Assembly: GCF_006337065.1 (NCBI RefSeq) | Contig: NZ_CP040872.1 | Location: 868,001 to 932,000 of the forward strand | DNA length: 64,000 nucleotides | Reading direction: 5' to 3' | Origin: Agromyces laixinhei | Lineage (GTDB): Bacteria > Actinomycetota > Actinomycetes > Actinomycetales > Microbacteriaceae | Shown here: piece after piece, positions 1 to 7,521 of the stretch | How positions within the stretch are numbered: position 1 is the first letter of the stretch | Layout of the letters: every line of letters begins with the position of its first letter | Notes under the pieces: generated by a model | Told to the model about the DNA's origin: nothing | Databases searched by the model: none | Seen by the model: only the letters and a program-made list of their open reading frames with translations | Made by a program: the position numbers and the translations under genes

Positions 1-1
1 G

Positions 2-373
2 CGGTTGCGCGCGCTGCGCGTCGTCGTCGACGTCAGTCTCGCGACCGGTGCGTTCACCCTCGACGAGGCGATCGACTTCTTCGTGCGGCTCGTGCCGATG
101 GATCGCGCGACGGCCACCGAAGAGACCTCGTACTACGTGGCGACCCCGGGCCTCGCCATGGCGTACCTCGTCGGCAAACTCGAGGTGCAGCGACTGCTGG
201 CCGACATCGCGGTCGCGCGCGGCGACGACCTCTCGCTTCGCGAGTTCCATGATTCCGTGTGGCTGAACGGCAACGTGCCGATGTCGCTGCAGCGGTGGGA
301 GATGCTCGGCGATCGCAGTGACGTCGACGCGCTCGACGCCGCAGGCGACTGGGTCGAGACGTTCCCGGGGTAG
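2..373 (+). CDS. DUF885 family protein, C-terminal part (5' end outside window)
   Basis: The reading frame is open from the window edge, so only about 123 C-terminal residues are present. The visible segment is helical and ends in the pattern typical of DUF885 proteins: VDVSLATGAFTLDEAIDFF, then MAYLVGKLEVQRLL, then LREFHDSVWLNGNVPMSLQ. These match the C-terminal core of this zinc-peptidase-like family, whose substrate is generally unknown. The 32-base gap to the exonuclease gene on the same strand allows co-transcription. The family call rests on remembered motif similarity; catalytic residues would lie upstream, outside the window. Confidence 0.75.
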   Translation, partial: RLRALRVVVDVSLATGAFTLDEAIDFFVRLVPMDRATATEETSYYVATPGLAMAYLVGKLEVQRLLADIAVARGDDLSLREFHDSVWLNGNVPMSLQRWEMLGDRSDVDALDAAGDWVETFPG

Positions 374-405
374 GAGCGCGGGCGGCATCGTGCCATGATC
401 GGCCT

Positions 406-1341
406 GTGGCCGACCGACTGATGCTCCTCGACACCGCCTCGCTCTACTTCCGCGCGTTCTACGGCGTGCCCGACTCGATCACGGCGCCCGACGGCACCCC
501 CGTCAACGCCGTGCGCGGGCTGCTCGACATGATCGCGCGACTCGTCACCGAGTTCGAGGCGACCCACCTCGTCGCCTGTTGGGACGACGACTGGCGACCT
601 GCCTGGCGGGTCGAGCTCATCCCGAGTTACAAGGCGCACCGTGTCACGCGGGCGGTGCCCGGCGGCGTCGACGTCGAAGAGACCCCGCCGGGCCTCATCG
701 TGCAGATCCCGCGCATCCGCGAGGTGCTCGGCCTGCTCGGCATCGCCGTCGTCGGCGCCCCCGAGCACGAGGCCGACGACGTCATCGGCACGCTTGCGAA
801 GGGCGCGGCGATGCCGGTCGACGTCGTCACGGGCGACCGCGACCTGTTCCAGCTCATCGACGACGCGGCATCCGTGCGGGTCATCAATACCGCCAGGGGC
901 ATGAGCAGGCTCGAAGTGCTGACCGATGCCTCGATCGTCGGCAAGTACGGGGTGCTGCCGCAGCAGTACGTCGACTTCTCGGTCATGCGCGGTGACAACT
1001 CCGACGGGCTGCCGGGCGTCGCGGGCGTCGGCGAGAAGACGGCGGCGTCACTGCTGCAGGAGTTCGTCGACCTGGGCGGCATCAGGGCTGCGGCAGCGGA
1101 TGCCTCGGCGCCGATGTCTGCCGGTGTGCGGGCGAAGTTCGCGGCGGCGGCGCCCTACCTCGACGTCGCGCCCACCGTCGTCGAGGTCGTGTGCGACCTC
1201 GATCTCGGCGAGTTCGACTCGGGCCTGCGGCCCGTCACGGGCGGGCGCCGCGACGCGCTCGAAGCGCTCACGACGGCGTGGAACCTCGGCGGCTCGGTGC
1301 AGCGGGTGCTCACGGCGCTCGACGCCGTGGCCGCAGGGTGA
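406..1341 (+). CDS. 5'-3' exonuclease (FEN/Pol I N-terminal type)
   Basis: A stand-alone relative of the 5' nuclease domain of DNA polymerase I, which removes flaps or RNA primers during replication and repair. The start is GTG (MADRLMLLDTASLYFRAFYG). Metal-binding acidic residues are visible in order: D9 in LLDTA, then EHEADDVIG and VTGDRDLFQL. A helix-three-turn-helix DNA-binding segment, MRGDNSDGLPGVAGVGEKTA, lies near residues 190-209. At 311 residues it is the usual length for the stand-alone actinobacterial exonuclease. No polymerase domain follows. All key acidic positions appear intact, so an active enzyme is likely. Confidence 0.9.
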   Translation: MADRLMLLDTASLYFRAFYGVPDSITAPDGTPVNAVRGLLDMIARLVTEFEATHLVACWDDDWRPAWRVELIPSYKAHRVTRAVPGGVDVEETPPGLIVQIPRIREVLGLLGIAVVGAPEHEADDVIGTLAKGAAMPVDVVTGDRDLFQLIDDAASVRVINTARGMSRLEVLTDASIVGKYGVLPQQYVDFSVMRGDNSDGLPGVAGVGEKTAASLLQEFVDLGGIRAAAADASAPMSAGVRAKFAAAAPYLDVAPTVVEVVCDLDLGEFDSGLRPVTGGRRDALEALTTAWNLGGSVQRVLTALDAVAAG

Positions 1342-1568
1342 GTGCTCATCGAGTCGCCACCCGCTGTTCGCCCATCGGCACGCACGCGCAGGCGGTGGAC
1401 CCCGCATGCGTGGATTCGGAGCCGGTGCGGGCGAGCCAGTACGACGACTTCTCGAATCTCCACCCCGTCGTCGCCCGCTGACCCGCGGGTCGGGTGGGTG
1501 CAACCGGCTCGCCCCGCAACGCCGATTCGCGTCACCTTCCGACGTCCGAAATGATCAGCGGATGCCGC

Positions 1569-1602
1569 GAAGGGCCCCGCGGTGTTCGCCGCGAGGCCCC
1601 TC
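1569..1602. terminator. Strong hairpin between convergent genes
   Basis: A stem of about 14 bp with two mismatches (GAAGGGCCCCGCGG against CCGCGAGGCCCCTC) around a 6-nt loop sits just beyond the stop codon of the leftward LPXTG gene and about 230 bases past the exonuclease gene. There is no T-run on either side, so it is only terminator-like; such T-less hairpins are common in high-GC actinobacteria. The rest of 1342-1619 holds no convincing gene. Confidence 0.6.
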
Positions 1603-1619
1603 GTGTTCGTTCAGTCGCG

Positions 1620-3008
1620 TCAGGCGCGAGCGCGTGCTGCGCGGGTGACGCCGAATGCGGCGCCGCCGAGCAGGAGTGCCGCGAGCGCGATCAGCATGAT
1701 GCCGTTCGCGTCGACACCGGTCTCGGCGAGGCCGGTCTTCGCGGCTGCCGGCGTCGTGGTGCCTGCCGGGGTGGTGGTGTCGGCCGGTGCCGCGTTCTCG
1801 TTCGATGAGCCGCCCGGCGTGGTCGCCGCGGCGACCGTGATGCCGGTGCTCGCGACCTCTTCGCCCTCGAGCAGCACGACGACGTCGTGGTCGCCGATCG
1901 TGGTGTCGGCGCCGATCGTGGCGGGGAGCGTGAAGTCGCCGTTCTCATCGGTCGTCACGGTGCCGAGTGCCTGCACCGGCGAGTGGAGCTCGACGTCGTA
2001 CTCGGTGTTCGGCTCGAAGTCGGTGCCTGTGATCGTGATGGCGCCGCCGGGCACGAAGCTGCCCGTGACGGAGAGCTCGCCGGTGTTCGGCTCGACGGGG
2101 TTCTCCTCGCAGTCGGTGGGCACCGTCGCGGTGGCGAGCACGAGGTCGCCGTGTGCCGGGCCGGTGCGCACGACGACCTCACGGTCGCCGGAGTCCTCGG
2201 GGAACGAGAGGGTGCGCGTCTCGGTGGCGTTCTCGGCGACCGCGTGGAAGTGGGTCGCTGCGCCGTCGATGTACACCACGGCCGAGGTGGTCGGGTTGAT
2301 GGCGTCCTCCGCGAGGGCGACGTTCGTGATCGCGAGGTCGACGGTGCCGCAGCTCGCGGCAGCGATGGTCGCGGCGGCGTTCGCTGCGCCGAGCGCGCAG
2401 GCCGAGGAGGTGCCCTCCGCGACGACGCCGGCACCCTCGCCGTCGAACGACGTGACGGTCACCGTGTACGCCTGCTCGGTGTACTTGTCGAGGTCGAACG
2501 ACTGCGAGAACGACTCGCCGAAGGCCGCGCCGTCGACGACCACGTCGCCGCCGATCTCGACGGTGACGGTGTTCGGCGTCGGGTTCGCGGGCACTGCCGG
2601 GGTGACGACGACGGTCTCGGTGACGGCGGGCTGCCCCTCGACCTCGACGTGCTTCTGGGTCACGTTCGTGCGGGTCCAGAACTCCCAGTCGTAGACGACG
2701 GTGCTGCCGCTGTCTTTGTGCGCCCAGCGGTACGCCGTGTAGGGCGACGGCGGCCAGGACCAGTCGAAGCGTGTCGTCTTGTACTGGAAGTCGGTGTGGC
2801 TCACCTCGTCGACGGCGGGGGTCACGACGACCTCTTCGGTCACCTCGGGGGCGCCCGGGTCGGTCGAGTAGTCGGTGAGGTTCACATTGAGCGAGATGCA
2901 GCTCGCGGTGACCGCGGGCGTCGACGCGGTGGCCGGTGCGGCGACACCGACGACGGCGAGGCCGGCGCCGAGCACGGCGATCGTGAGCGCAGACAGCGTT
3001 CGTTTCAT
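1620..3008 (-). CDS. LPXTG-type cell-wall-anchored protein
   Basis: A 462-residue secreted surface protein. The start is the ATG at 3008, preceded by AAGAGGAA; it begins with MKRTL and a hydrophobic run ending in ATAS, a Sec signal peptide. The mature part is Thr/Val/Glu-rich with repeated TxTVTVT strands and one clear Ig-like module (near 300-400, with VTTDENGDFTLPATIG). An Asn/Thr/Pro/Ala-rich spacer follows. The C-terminus has a sorting signal: LAETG (about 427-431), a hydrophobic helix, and the basic tail RAARARA. A sortase would cleave within LAETG and link it to peptidoglycan. An open frame continues upstream of the chosen start but lacks a signal peptide. Binding partner unknown. Confidence 0.85.
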   Translation of the reverse strand: MKRTLSALTIAVLGAGLAVVGVAAPATASTPAVTASCISLNVNLTDYSTDPGAPEVTEEVVVTPAVDEVSHTDFQYKTTRFDWSWPPSPYTAYRWAHKDSGSTVVYDWEFWTRTNVTQKHVEVEGQPAVTETVVVTPAVPANPTPNTVTVEIGGDVVVDGAAFGESFSQSFDLDKYTEQAYTVTVTSFDGEGAGVVAEGTSSACALGAANAAATIAAASCGTVDLAITNVALAEDAINPTTSAVVYIDGAATHFHAVAENATETRTLSFPEDSGDREVVVRTGPAHGDLVLATATVPTDCEENPVEPNTGELSVTGSFVPGGAITITGTDFEPNTEYDVELHSPVQALGTVTTDENGDFTLPATIGADTTIGDHDVVVLLEGEEVASTGITVAAATTPGGSSNENAAPADTTTPAGTTTPAAAKTGLAETGVDANGIMLIALAALLLGGAAFGVTRAARARA

Positions 3009-3236
3009 GCGGGTTCCTCTTTTCACGCCGAGGCGGCTCGGCTTCACGCCGAATCGGCTCGGCTCGGGGAGTCCGCGGCGAAGACTTCGGGTCGCGCGGC
3101 GTCGGACTCGTGGGGTCGAATCGCAGTCTAGGATCGCGACTCGGCCGAAACGGACGGAAACTGCCGCATCACCCCCGGACTGGGGGAGCGATCCGCGGCG
3201 TCGCGGCGTCCGCGGCCTCACCACCGGGCGGCGTCG

Positions 3237-3686
3237 TCAGACGTTGACGCCGCTCGGCGCCGCCGGCCCGCCGAACCAATACGCCGGAGCCGGAAGCTCG
3301 ACGCCGACCGACGCGAGCGCGATCGCGGCGAACGCGTAGATCATGATCGCGATCGTCAACCCGCCGAGCACCATCGTGATCTTCACCGCGGGCGAGACCC
3401 GCACGCCCTCGCGGCGATAGCGTGGCGAAGCCATGAATGCGATCCACATCGAAACCGTGGCGAAACCCGTGATCCACACGGTGCGCAGCGCGTCGCCCTC
3501 GAGCGGCGCGGCCACGGCCAGTGCGAGGGAGCCGACCGCCATCAGCAGACCTGTGTAGGCGAAGAACCGGGCGAACCCGATGCCGCCCACCTCATCCTCA
3601 CCGGTCCACCACGGGCCGTCGAGCCCGCCGGATTCCTCGGGCCGGTCCGGCTCCTCGGAATCGCCCGGCTCCCGCGCATCACTCAT
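3237..3686 (-). CDS. Small membrane protein of unknown function
   Basis: A 149-residue protein starting at MSDAREPGDSEEPDRPEE. An acidic, proline-rich cytoplasmic N-terminus of about 35 residues is followed by GPWWTG and then three hydrophobic helices, around FFAYTGLLMAVGSLALAVAA, VWITGFATVSMWIAFMA and ITMVLGGLTIAIMIYAFAAIAL. A short tail ends SGVNV. The pattern recalls small actinobacterial membrane proteins of the DUF2530/DUF3017 kind, but I cannot assign a family. An 18-codon upstream extension is open; the internal ATG is preferred because it begins the typical acidic head. No partner gene is obvious. Confidence 0.65.
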   Translation of the reverse strand: MSDAREPGDSEEPDRPEESGGLDGPWWTGEDEVGGIGFARFFAYTGLLMAVGSLALAVAAPLEGDALRTVWITGFATVSMWIAFMASPRYRREGVRVSPAVKITMVLGGLTIAIMIYAFAAIALASVGVELPAPAYWFGGPAAPSGVNV

Positions 3687-3752
3687 GCTGCGATCGTAGA
3701 GCGGATGCCGCTCCGGCCGAGCAGCACTTCTCGGAAGCACTTCTCGGAAACG

Positions 3753-3956
3753 GTATGCCAGTTCCCCCTCATCGATGGCACTTCACTATCGATGTCACTA
3801 TCGATGGCACTTCACTATTGGTGCCACCTCACTATCGATGGCACTCACTATTGGTGCCACCTCACTATCGATGACGCCTCACTATCGATGGCACCTCACT
3901 ATTGGTGCCACCTCACTATCGATGACGCCTCATCGATGAGGCGGAACTGGCATACC
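3753..3956. repeat. Composite palindromic element A (GTATGCCAGTTCC ends, internal tandem array)
   Basis: Two 26-nt arms (3753-3778 and 3931-3956) are inverted copies of each other with a single mismatch; each begins GGTATGCCAGTTCC from the outside. Between them lies a tandem array: six copies of CACTATCGATG (3784, 3796, 3830, 3863, 3880, 3914) interleaved with three of CACTATTGGTGCC, the latter able to pair with neighbouring GGCACC. A 13-bp duplication (AGCACTTCTCGGA, 3724-3736 and 3738-3750) sits just outside the left arm. The same terminal sequence forms the shorter element at 11.1 kb. The open frame across it looks like translated repeat, not a gene. Confidence 0.85.
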
Positions 3957-3989
3957 ACGTGAGAACCCGCATGCGACCCGTCGCCGCAG

Positions 3990-4059
3990 CGGGAGCCTAT
4001 GAACGGGAGCCTATGAACGGGAGCCGAAGAACGGGAGCTGAAGAACGGGCGCCTATGAA
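3990..4059. repeat. Five tandem 14-bp repeats
   Basis: Five contiguous units of CGGGAGCCTATGAA: units 1 and 2 identical, 3 and 4 with CGAAGAA or TGAAGAA endings, unit 5 CGGGCGCCTATGAA. The last unit contains the stop codon of the leftward thioesterase-like gene, so the array lies at and beyond the end of that gene. No protein-coding role is apparent. Confidence 0.85.
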
Positions 4060-4529
4060 ACAGTTTTGGGCGTGCTCACCCGCTTCTTCTCGCGCACGTA
4101 CACCTCGCGGCGAACCCGGGCGACGACGTCGCCGTCGCGGTCGGTGATCTCGGTCTCGAACCACTCGAGCACCTTGGCGCCGCCGAGGGCGCGTTCGCGC
4201 AGTTCGGCGGCCTTCTCGGGCGACACCTCGAAGTGCGCGGTCAGCACCCCGCGGCCCGGCTTGACGAACTCGATCTCGCCGCGGGTGTCCCACACGAGGT
4301 AGTCACGACCGATCTGGTGCATCACGAGCATGAAGAAGTACGGGTCGGTCATCGCCGACATCGATCCGCCGAACGCGGTCTTCACGTAGTTGCGGGTGAA
4401 GAGGTTGATGTGCAGCTCGACGGTCGCGCTCGTCCAGTCGGGAGCGAACCGCTTCACCCGGATGCCGCTGAACAGGTTGGGAATCCACAGGCTCATGCCG
4501 ACGGCGAGGCGTCGAGGTGTCACACGCAT
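4053..4529 (-). CDS. DUF4442 / PaaI-like hotdog thioesterase family protein
   Basis: A 158-residue protein starting MRVTPRRLAVGMSLWIPNLF. The pattern NLFSGIRVKRF, VELHINLFTRNYVKTAFGGSMSAMTDPYFFM, then FVKPGRGVLTAHFEVS is characteristic of DUF4442 hotdog-fold proteins, predicted acyl-thioester hydrolases. Length equals the usual family length. The segment GGSMSAMTDPYF occupies the position of the hotdog helix that lines the active site. Upstream in-frame sequence is open for 60 codons but Arg-rich and unlike the family, so the internal ATG was chosen; its ribosome binding site is weak. Substrate unknown. The stop codon falls inside a 14-bp tandem repeat. Confidence 0.75.
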   Translation of the reverse strand: MRVTPRRLAVGMSLWIPNLFSGIRVKRFAPDWTSATVELHINLFTRNYVKTAFGGSMSAMTDPYFFMLVMHQIGRDYLVWDTRGEIEFVKPGRGVLTAHFEVSPEKAAELRERALGGAKVLEWFETEITDRDGDVVARVRREVYVREKKRVSTPKTVS

Positions 4530-4636
4530 GCCGTCGAGTCTTGCGCGAAGCTGTGAATATCTGAAAGCCGGTTGTCGATGATCGACAAGCGTCAGCTCAA
4601 ACGAAATTGACCGGGCACGCCCGATACGCTCGTGCA

Positions 4637-5041
4637 GTGACTCTCGCGCACTCGACACCAAGCCAGCCGCCCCCGTTCCTCGTCTCGATCGGAAACGTCC
4701 ACGCCACACAGCATCACGCGGTGACGCCGGGTGGCACCTGGCCGATCGCCGACATCAACGTCTCGACCACCGATCAGACCCAGGTGACGACGCACACGCC
4801 CGCCTGGGCGATCGTCATGGTGGTGCTGTTCATCTGGTTCTTCCTGCTGAGCCTGCTGTTCCTGCTCGCCCGCGAGTCGCGCATCTCGGGGTTCATCACC
4901 GTCACCGTGTGGGGAACCGGCGGCCAGGCCTACGTCGAGCACATCCCGGTGGCGCACGAAGCACAGCGCGCCGACGTGTTCAATCGCGTGACGTACCTGC
5001 AGTCGCTCATCGGCCAGGAACGGCACCGACTCGGCCGGTGA
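4637..5041 (+). CDS. Single-pass membrane protein of unknown function
   Basis: A 134-residue protein. The GTG at 4637 is taken as start; an upstream TTG at 4607 in the same frame would add ten residues. A short extracytoplasmic-looking N-terminus (TWPIADINVSTTDQTQV) precedes one strong hydrophobic helix, WAIVMVVLFIWFFLLSLLFL, then a cytoplasmic domain containing GFITVTVWGTGGQAYVEHIPV and a helical tail VFNRVTYLQSLIGQERHRLG. I recognise similar unnamed proteins in Microbacteriaceae but no function. It is divergent from the thioesterase-like gene, with about 107 bases between starts. Confidence 0.65.
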   Translation: MTLAHSTPSQPPPFLVSIGNVHATQHHAVTPGGTWPIADINVSTTDQTQVTTHTPAWAIVMVVLFIWFFLLSLLFLLARESRISGFITVTVWGTGGQAYVEHIPVAHEAQRADVFNRVTYLQSLIGQERHRLGR

Positions 5042-5216
5042 ACGACTTCAGGTCGGCCTCGGGCGATGACGGTCGAGGTGCTGCTCGCAACACCGGGCGA
5101 AGATGCATGCGCCGAGCGCCGAACCGCCTTACCATCGGAGGAGCGCACCGGCACCCCCACCCGACGTCGCCCCGAGTCGACCCTCCGCCCCGCCGGTGCT
5201 GCACACAGGAGCCCGC

Positions 5217-6371
5217 GTGACGACTCATCCCGACGACCACCCCGTGCTCGGGTTCGGTGCGCCAGCGGGCGAGGCCGCGCCGCGAGCCGGCCGCCGGAGC
5301 GCAGACCCGAACGGCACGCTGCGTCCGCGGCGTCTTCCGGCGCCGGAGTGGGGGAGGCATCCGCCGCACCGCGACGGGCAGCGCTACTACCTCTGCAGCG
5401 AGGAGCCGAGCGGCGAGTTCGTCGAGATCATCATTCCGGTGACCGATGCCGGTCACATCCGGTACTTCACCACGCGCGACGGCGACAGGCTGACCGAGGT
5501 CGACGAAGACTATTTCGTGCATCGCCGAGAGGGCAACGCCCGTTCACTGCTCGAGCTCGACGCCCGCGAGATGGCAGAGTTGCAGGCCGAGCTCGACTTC
5601 GTGCGCCCCGTGCTCGGTCGCGACCCGCTCGCCGAGGCGGCGGCCGCGACTGCGGATGCCGACGCTGCGGATGCCGACGCTGCCGATGCCGAAGCCGCGG
5701 ATGCCGATGAAGACGACGAAGACCAGGCGATCGAGGAGCACCACCCAGTGATTGGTTCGAACCGGCTCGAGCATGCCGAGCCCGAGGCGACCGCCATGCC
5801 GGCCACCGCCTCCAGGGTCGCGTCGATCGCACCCGTCGCGCCGGCGCCGGTACCGCCAGTACCGCCAGGATCGCCAGTCGCGCCGGTCGCGCCGGTCGCG
5901 TCGGTCGCGCCGGAGCCCGAGCAGGCCGTCGATGCCGCCGCGCAGGTCGCGCTCGCGAAGGGCATCGCCTTCGTCGCCCACCACGGCCAGCTCGATCAGG
6001 TCGGCGCCGAGTACATCGATCACCCGGGCCGCGTGGCCGAGCGGTTCGACGCGCTCACCGAGCCCGTGCTCGTTGCGGCGGCGTGGCTGCACGACGTGCT
6101 CGAAGACTCCGACGTCACCGCGCAAGATCTGCTCGAGGCCGGCGTGCAGCCCGAGGTCGTCGAGATCGTTCAGTTGCTGACGCGAAATCCGGATGTCGCG
6201 GACGACGCGTACTACGCCGGCATCCGCCGCCACCCGGTGGCCCGTCGCGTGAAGCTCGCCGACATCGCCGACAACACGGCCCCGTGGCGCGTGCGCCGAC
6301 TCGACTACGCCGCGCAGGTGCGCCTCACCGAGAAGTACCGGCACGCGCGCGAGGCGCTCACCTCGACCTGA
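5217..6371 (+). CDS. HD domain protein with RelA/SpoT-like phosphohydrolase motif
   Basis: A 384-residue protein from GTG, preceded by ACAGGAG. The N-terminal third contains RPRRLPAPEWGRHPPHRDGQRYY. Residues about 145-240 are low complexity, first an Ala/Asp repeat and then a Pro/Val/Ala repeat, probably a flexible linker. The C-terminal domain has AFVAHHGQLDQVG, YIDHPGRVAERF, AAWLHDVLEDSDVTAQDLL (about residue 289) and VKLADIADN. This is the metal-binding HD arrangement of RelA/SpoT hydrolase and related HD_4 proteins. A role in nucleotide hydrolysis is inferred; there is no synthetase or TGS domain. The linker is encoded by imperfect 15-bp repeats. Confidence 0.75.
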   Translation: MTTHPDDHPVLGFGAPAGEAAPRAGRRSADPNGTLRPRRLPAPEWGRHPPHRDGQRYYLCSEEPSGEFVEIIIPVTDAGHIRYFTTRDGDRLTEVDEDYFVHRREGNARSLLELDAREMAELQAELDFVRPVLGRDPLAEAAAATADADAADADAADAEAADADEDDEDQAIEEHHPVIGSNRLEHAEPEATAMPATASRVASIAPVAPAPVPPVPPGSPVAPVAPVASVAPEPEQAVDAAAQVALAKGIAFVAHHGQLDQVGAEYIDHPGRVAERFDALTEPVLVAAAWLHDVLEDSDVTAQDLLEAGVQPEVVEIVQLLTRNPDVADDAYYAGIRRHPVARRVKLADIADNTAPWRVRRLDYAAQVRLTEKYRHAREALTST

Positions 6372-6394
6372 TCGAGCGACCCCGCGGCATCCGC

Positions 6395-7030
6395 TCAGCC
6401 TGACGCGGTGTCGCTCGTCGACCGCCAGCCGACCTCTGCGCCGATGTCGAAGTAGTGGCGAAAGCTGTAGATCGTCGGATGCCACGCGTTCGGGTCGACG
6501 TGGTCGGTGCCCGGCACGACGATCTCGGGTGCGGCGTGCACGCGCACGACCTCGGCCTCGACCATGAGGTACTCGCCGAGCCCCGGCGTCGCGCGTCGCA
6601 CGGATGCCTCGAACTGGAGTTTGCACTCGCGCACGCGCGGCGGCGCGACGATCTCTGATGGCTCGAAGCTCAGCCCCGACACCTCGAGCTTGTCGGAGGC
6701 GTGCCGGTAGCGCTCGGCCTTCGCGGCGGGCACCGGATGCCGCCCGGTGACCGAGGCGAGCCGCTCGACGGCCGGCCAGAGTTCGGGGTGCGGAAAACTC
6801 ACCGTGAGCTCGGGCCGCTCGAGCAGGTTACGGGCGCTCTGCCCGTCGGTCTCGAGGCCGAGCACGAGCATCTGCTCGAGCGCCCAGTACGACGACGCGG
6901 GCGCGAGGTTGAAGGTTCCGTCGGCGTTGACGGTGCTCACGAGGAAGACGGGGGTGCCGACGTAGAGCATCTTCGGGCGAATGGTGAGGTGGCCGAGCTC
7001 GCTCGCGGGCTGATTCGTCATGTGATTCAT
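6395..7030 (-). CDS. Flavin reductase family protein (FMN-binding split barrel)
   Basis: A 211-residue protein whose visible motifs fit the flavin reductase-like domain. These are TPVFLVSTVNADGTFNLAPASSY (strand-loop binding flavin phosphate), LGLETDGQSARNLLERPELTVSFPH, and CKLQFEASVRRATPGLGEYLMVEAEVVRVHA. The family reduces or binds FMN/FAD and often partners with monooxygenases, but no oxygenase gene is adjacent. Two in-frame ATG codons (MNHMTNQ) are possible starts. The gene converges on the HD protein gene with 23 bases between stops. The reaction is inferred from the family. Confidence 0.8.
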   Translation of the reverse strand: MNHMTNQPASELGHLTIRPKMLYVGTPVFLVSTVNADGTFNLAPASSYWALEQMLVLGLETDGQSARNLLERPELTVSFPHPELWPAVERLASVTGRHPVPAAKAERYRHASDKLEVSGLSFEPSEIVAPPRVRECKLQFEASVRRATPGLGEYLMVEAEVVRVHAAPEIVVPGTDHVDPNAWHPTIYSFRHYFDIGAEVGWRSTSDTASG

Positions 7031-7265
7031 CCTCGCGCCGAACGAACGCCGTCTCCGACATTGTTACGGCAGGCATCAGCGGTGCGGCACGAGCGCCTGT
7101 ACCTGTAGCACCGCGCAACGAAGCCTGCCGAGAACGGGTGCTCGGTTGCGCTCGCCAGTGCGGCCGCGTACTCCTCGATCACGTACCGCGCGCCCCGCGG
7201 CGCGCGCCCGTCGGGCGGATGCCGCGGCTGTTCCCTGCGCCGAGAGAGGGGTTCGGGTGTGGGAT

Positions 7266-7308
7266 GCTTCGGCACTTCGGCACTTCGGCACTTCGGCACT
7301 TCGGCACC
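7266..7308. repeat. 9-bp minisatellite, locus A
   Basis: Nearly five uninterrupted copies of TTCGGCACT; on the minus strand this reads GTGCCGAAG. The same unit recurs at 13.5, 13.8 and 55.9 kb, always outside clear genes. Confidence 0.85.
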
Positions 7309-7351
7309 GAATCCGAGAACGGACAACCGCTCCCCTGTGCATCCGGCCGCC

Positions 7352-7450
7352 CCGAGCTGTGCACGCGGCACGAGCTCCGAGCTGTGCATGCGGCACGACC
7401 ACCGAGCTGCGCACGCGGCAGCGAGACCCGAGCTGCGCACGCGGCAGCGC
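7352..7450. repeat. Four tandem 25-26-bp repeats
   Basis: Units begin CCGAGCTGTGCACGCGGCA at 7352, 7377, 7402 and 7428, with T/C and C/A changes between copies. Each contains GTGCAC-like or GCGCAC-like palindromic hexamers. They lie 72 bases upstream of the coiled-coil protein gene, so they could affect its expression. Confidence 0.75.
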
Positions 7451-7521
7451 CGAGCGCGCATCGCCCCCTCCCAGCGGGAACTCGACGCCGGCCGACGACC
7501 GGCGCGCCTAGGATCGAAGGC

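Larger units (their letters stand above)
7031..7521. other. Repeat-rich intergenic region
   Basis: About 490 bases without a convincing gene. It contains a 9-bp minisatellite, a 25-bp tandem array, and the conserved TAGGATCGAAGGC leader just before the next start codon. A frame reading leftward across 7031-7200 has protein-like composition (EEYAAALASATEHPFSAGF) but no recognised family or start. Confidence 0.5.

Noticed and set aside
1342..1554. Short frame after the exonuclease gene
   Set aside because: Pro/Arg/Thr-rich, no ribosome binding site and no recognisable domain.
3705..3962. 85-codon frame with repeated HYWCHLTIDD
   Set aside because: It is the translation of the tandem array in palindromic element A; no start signal or homology.
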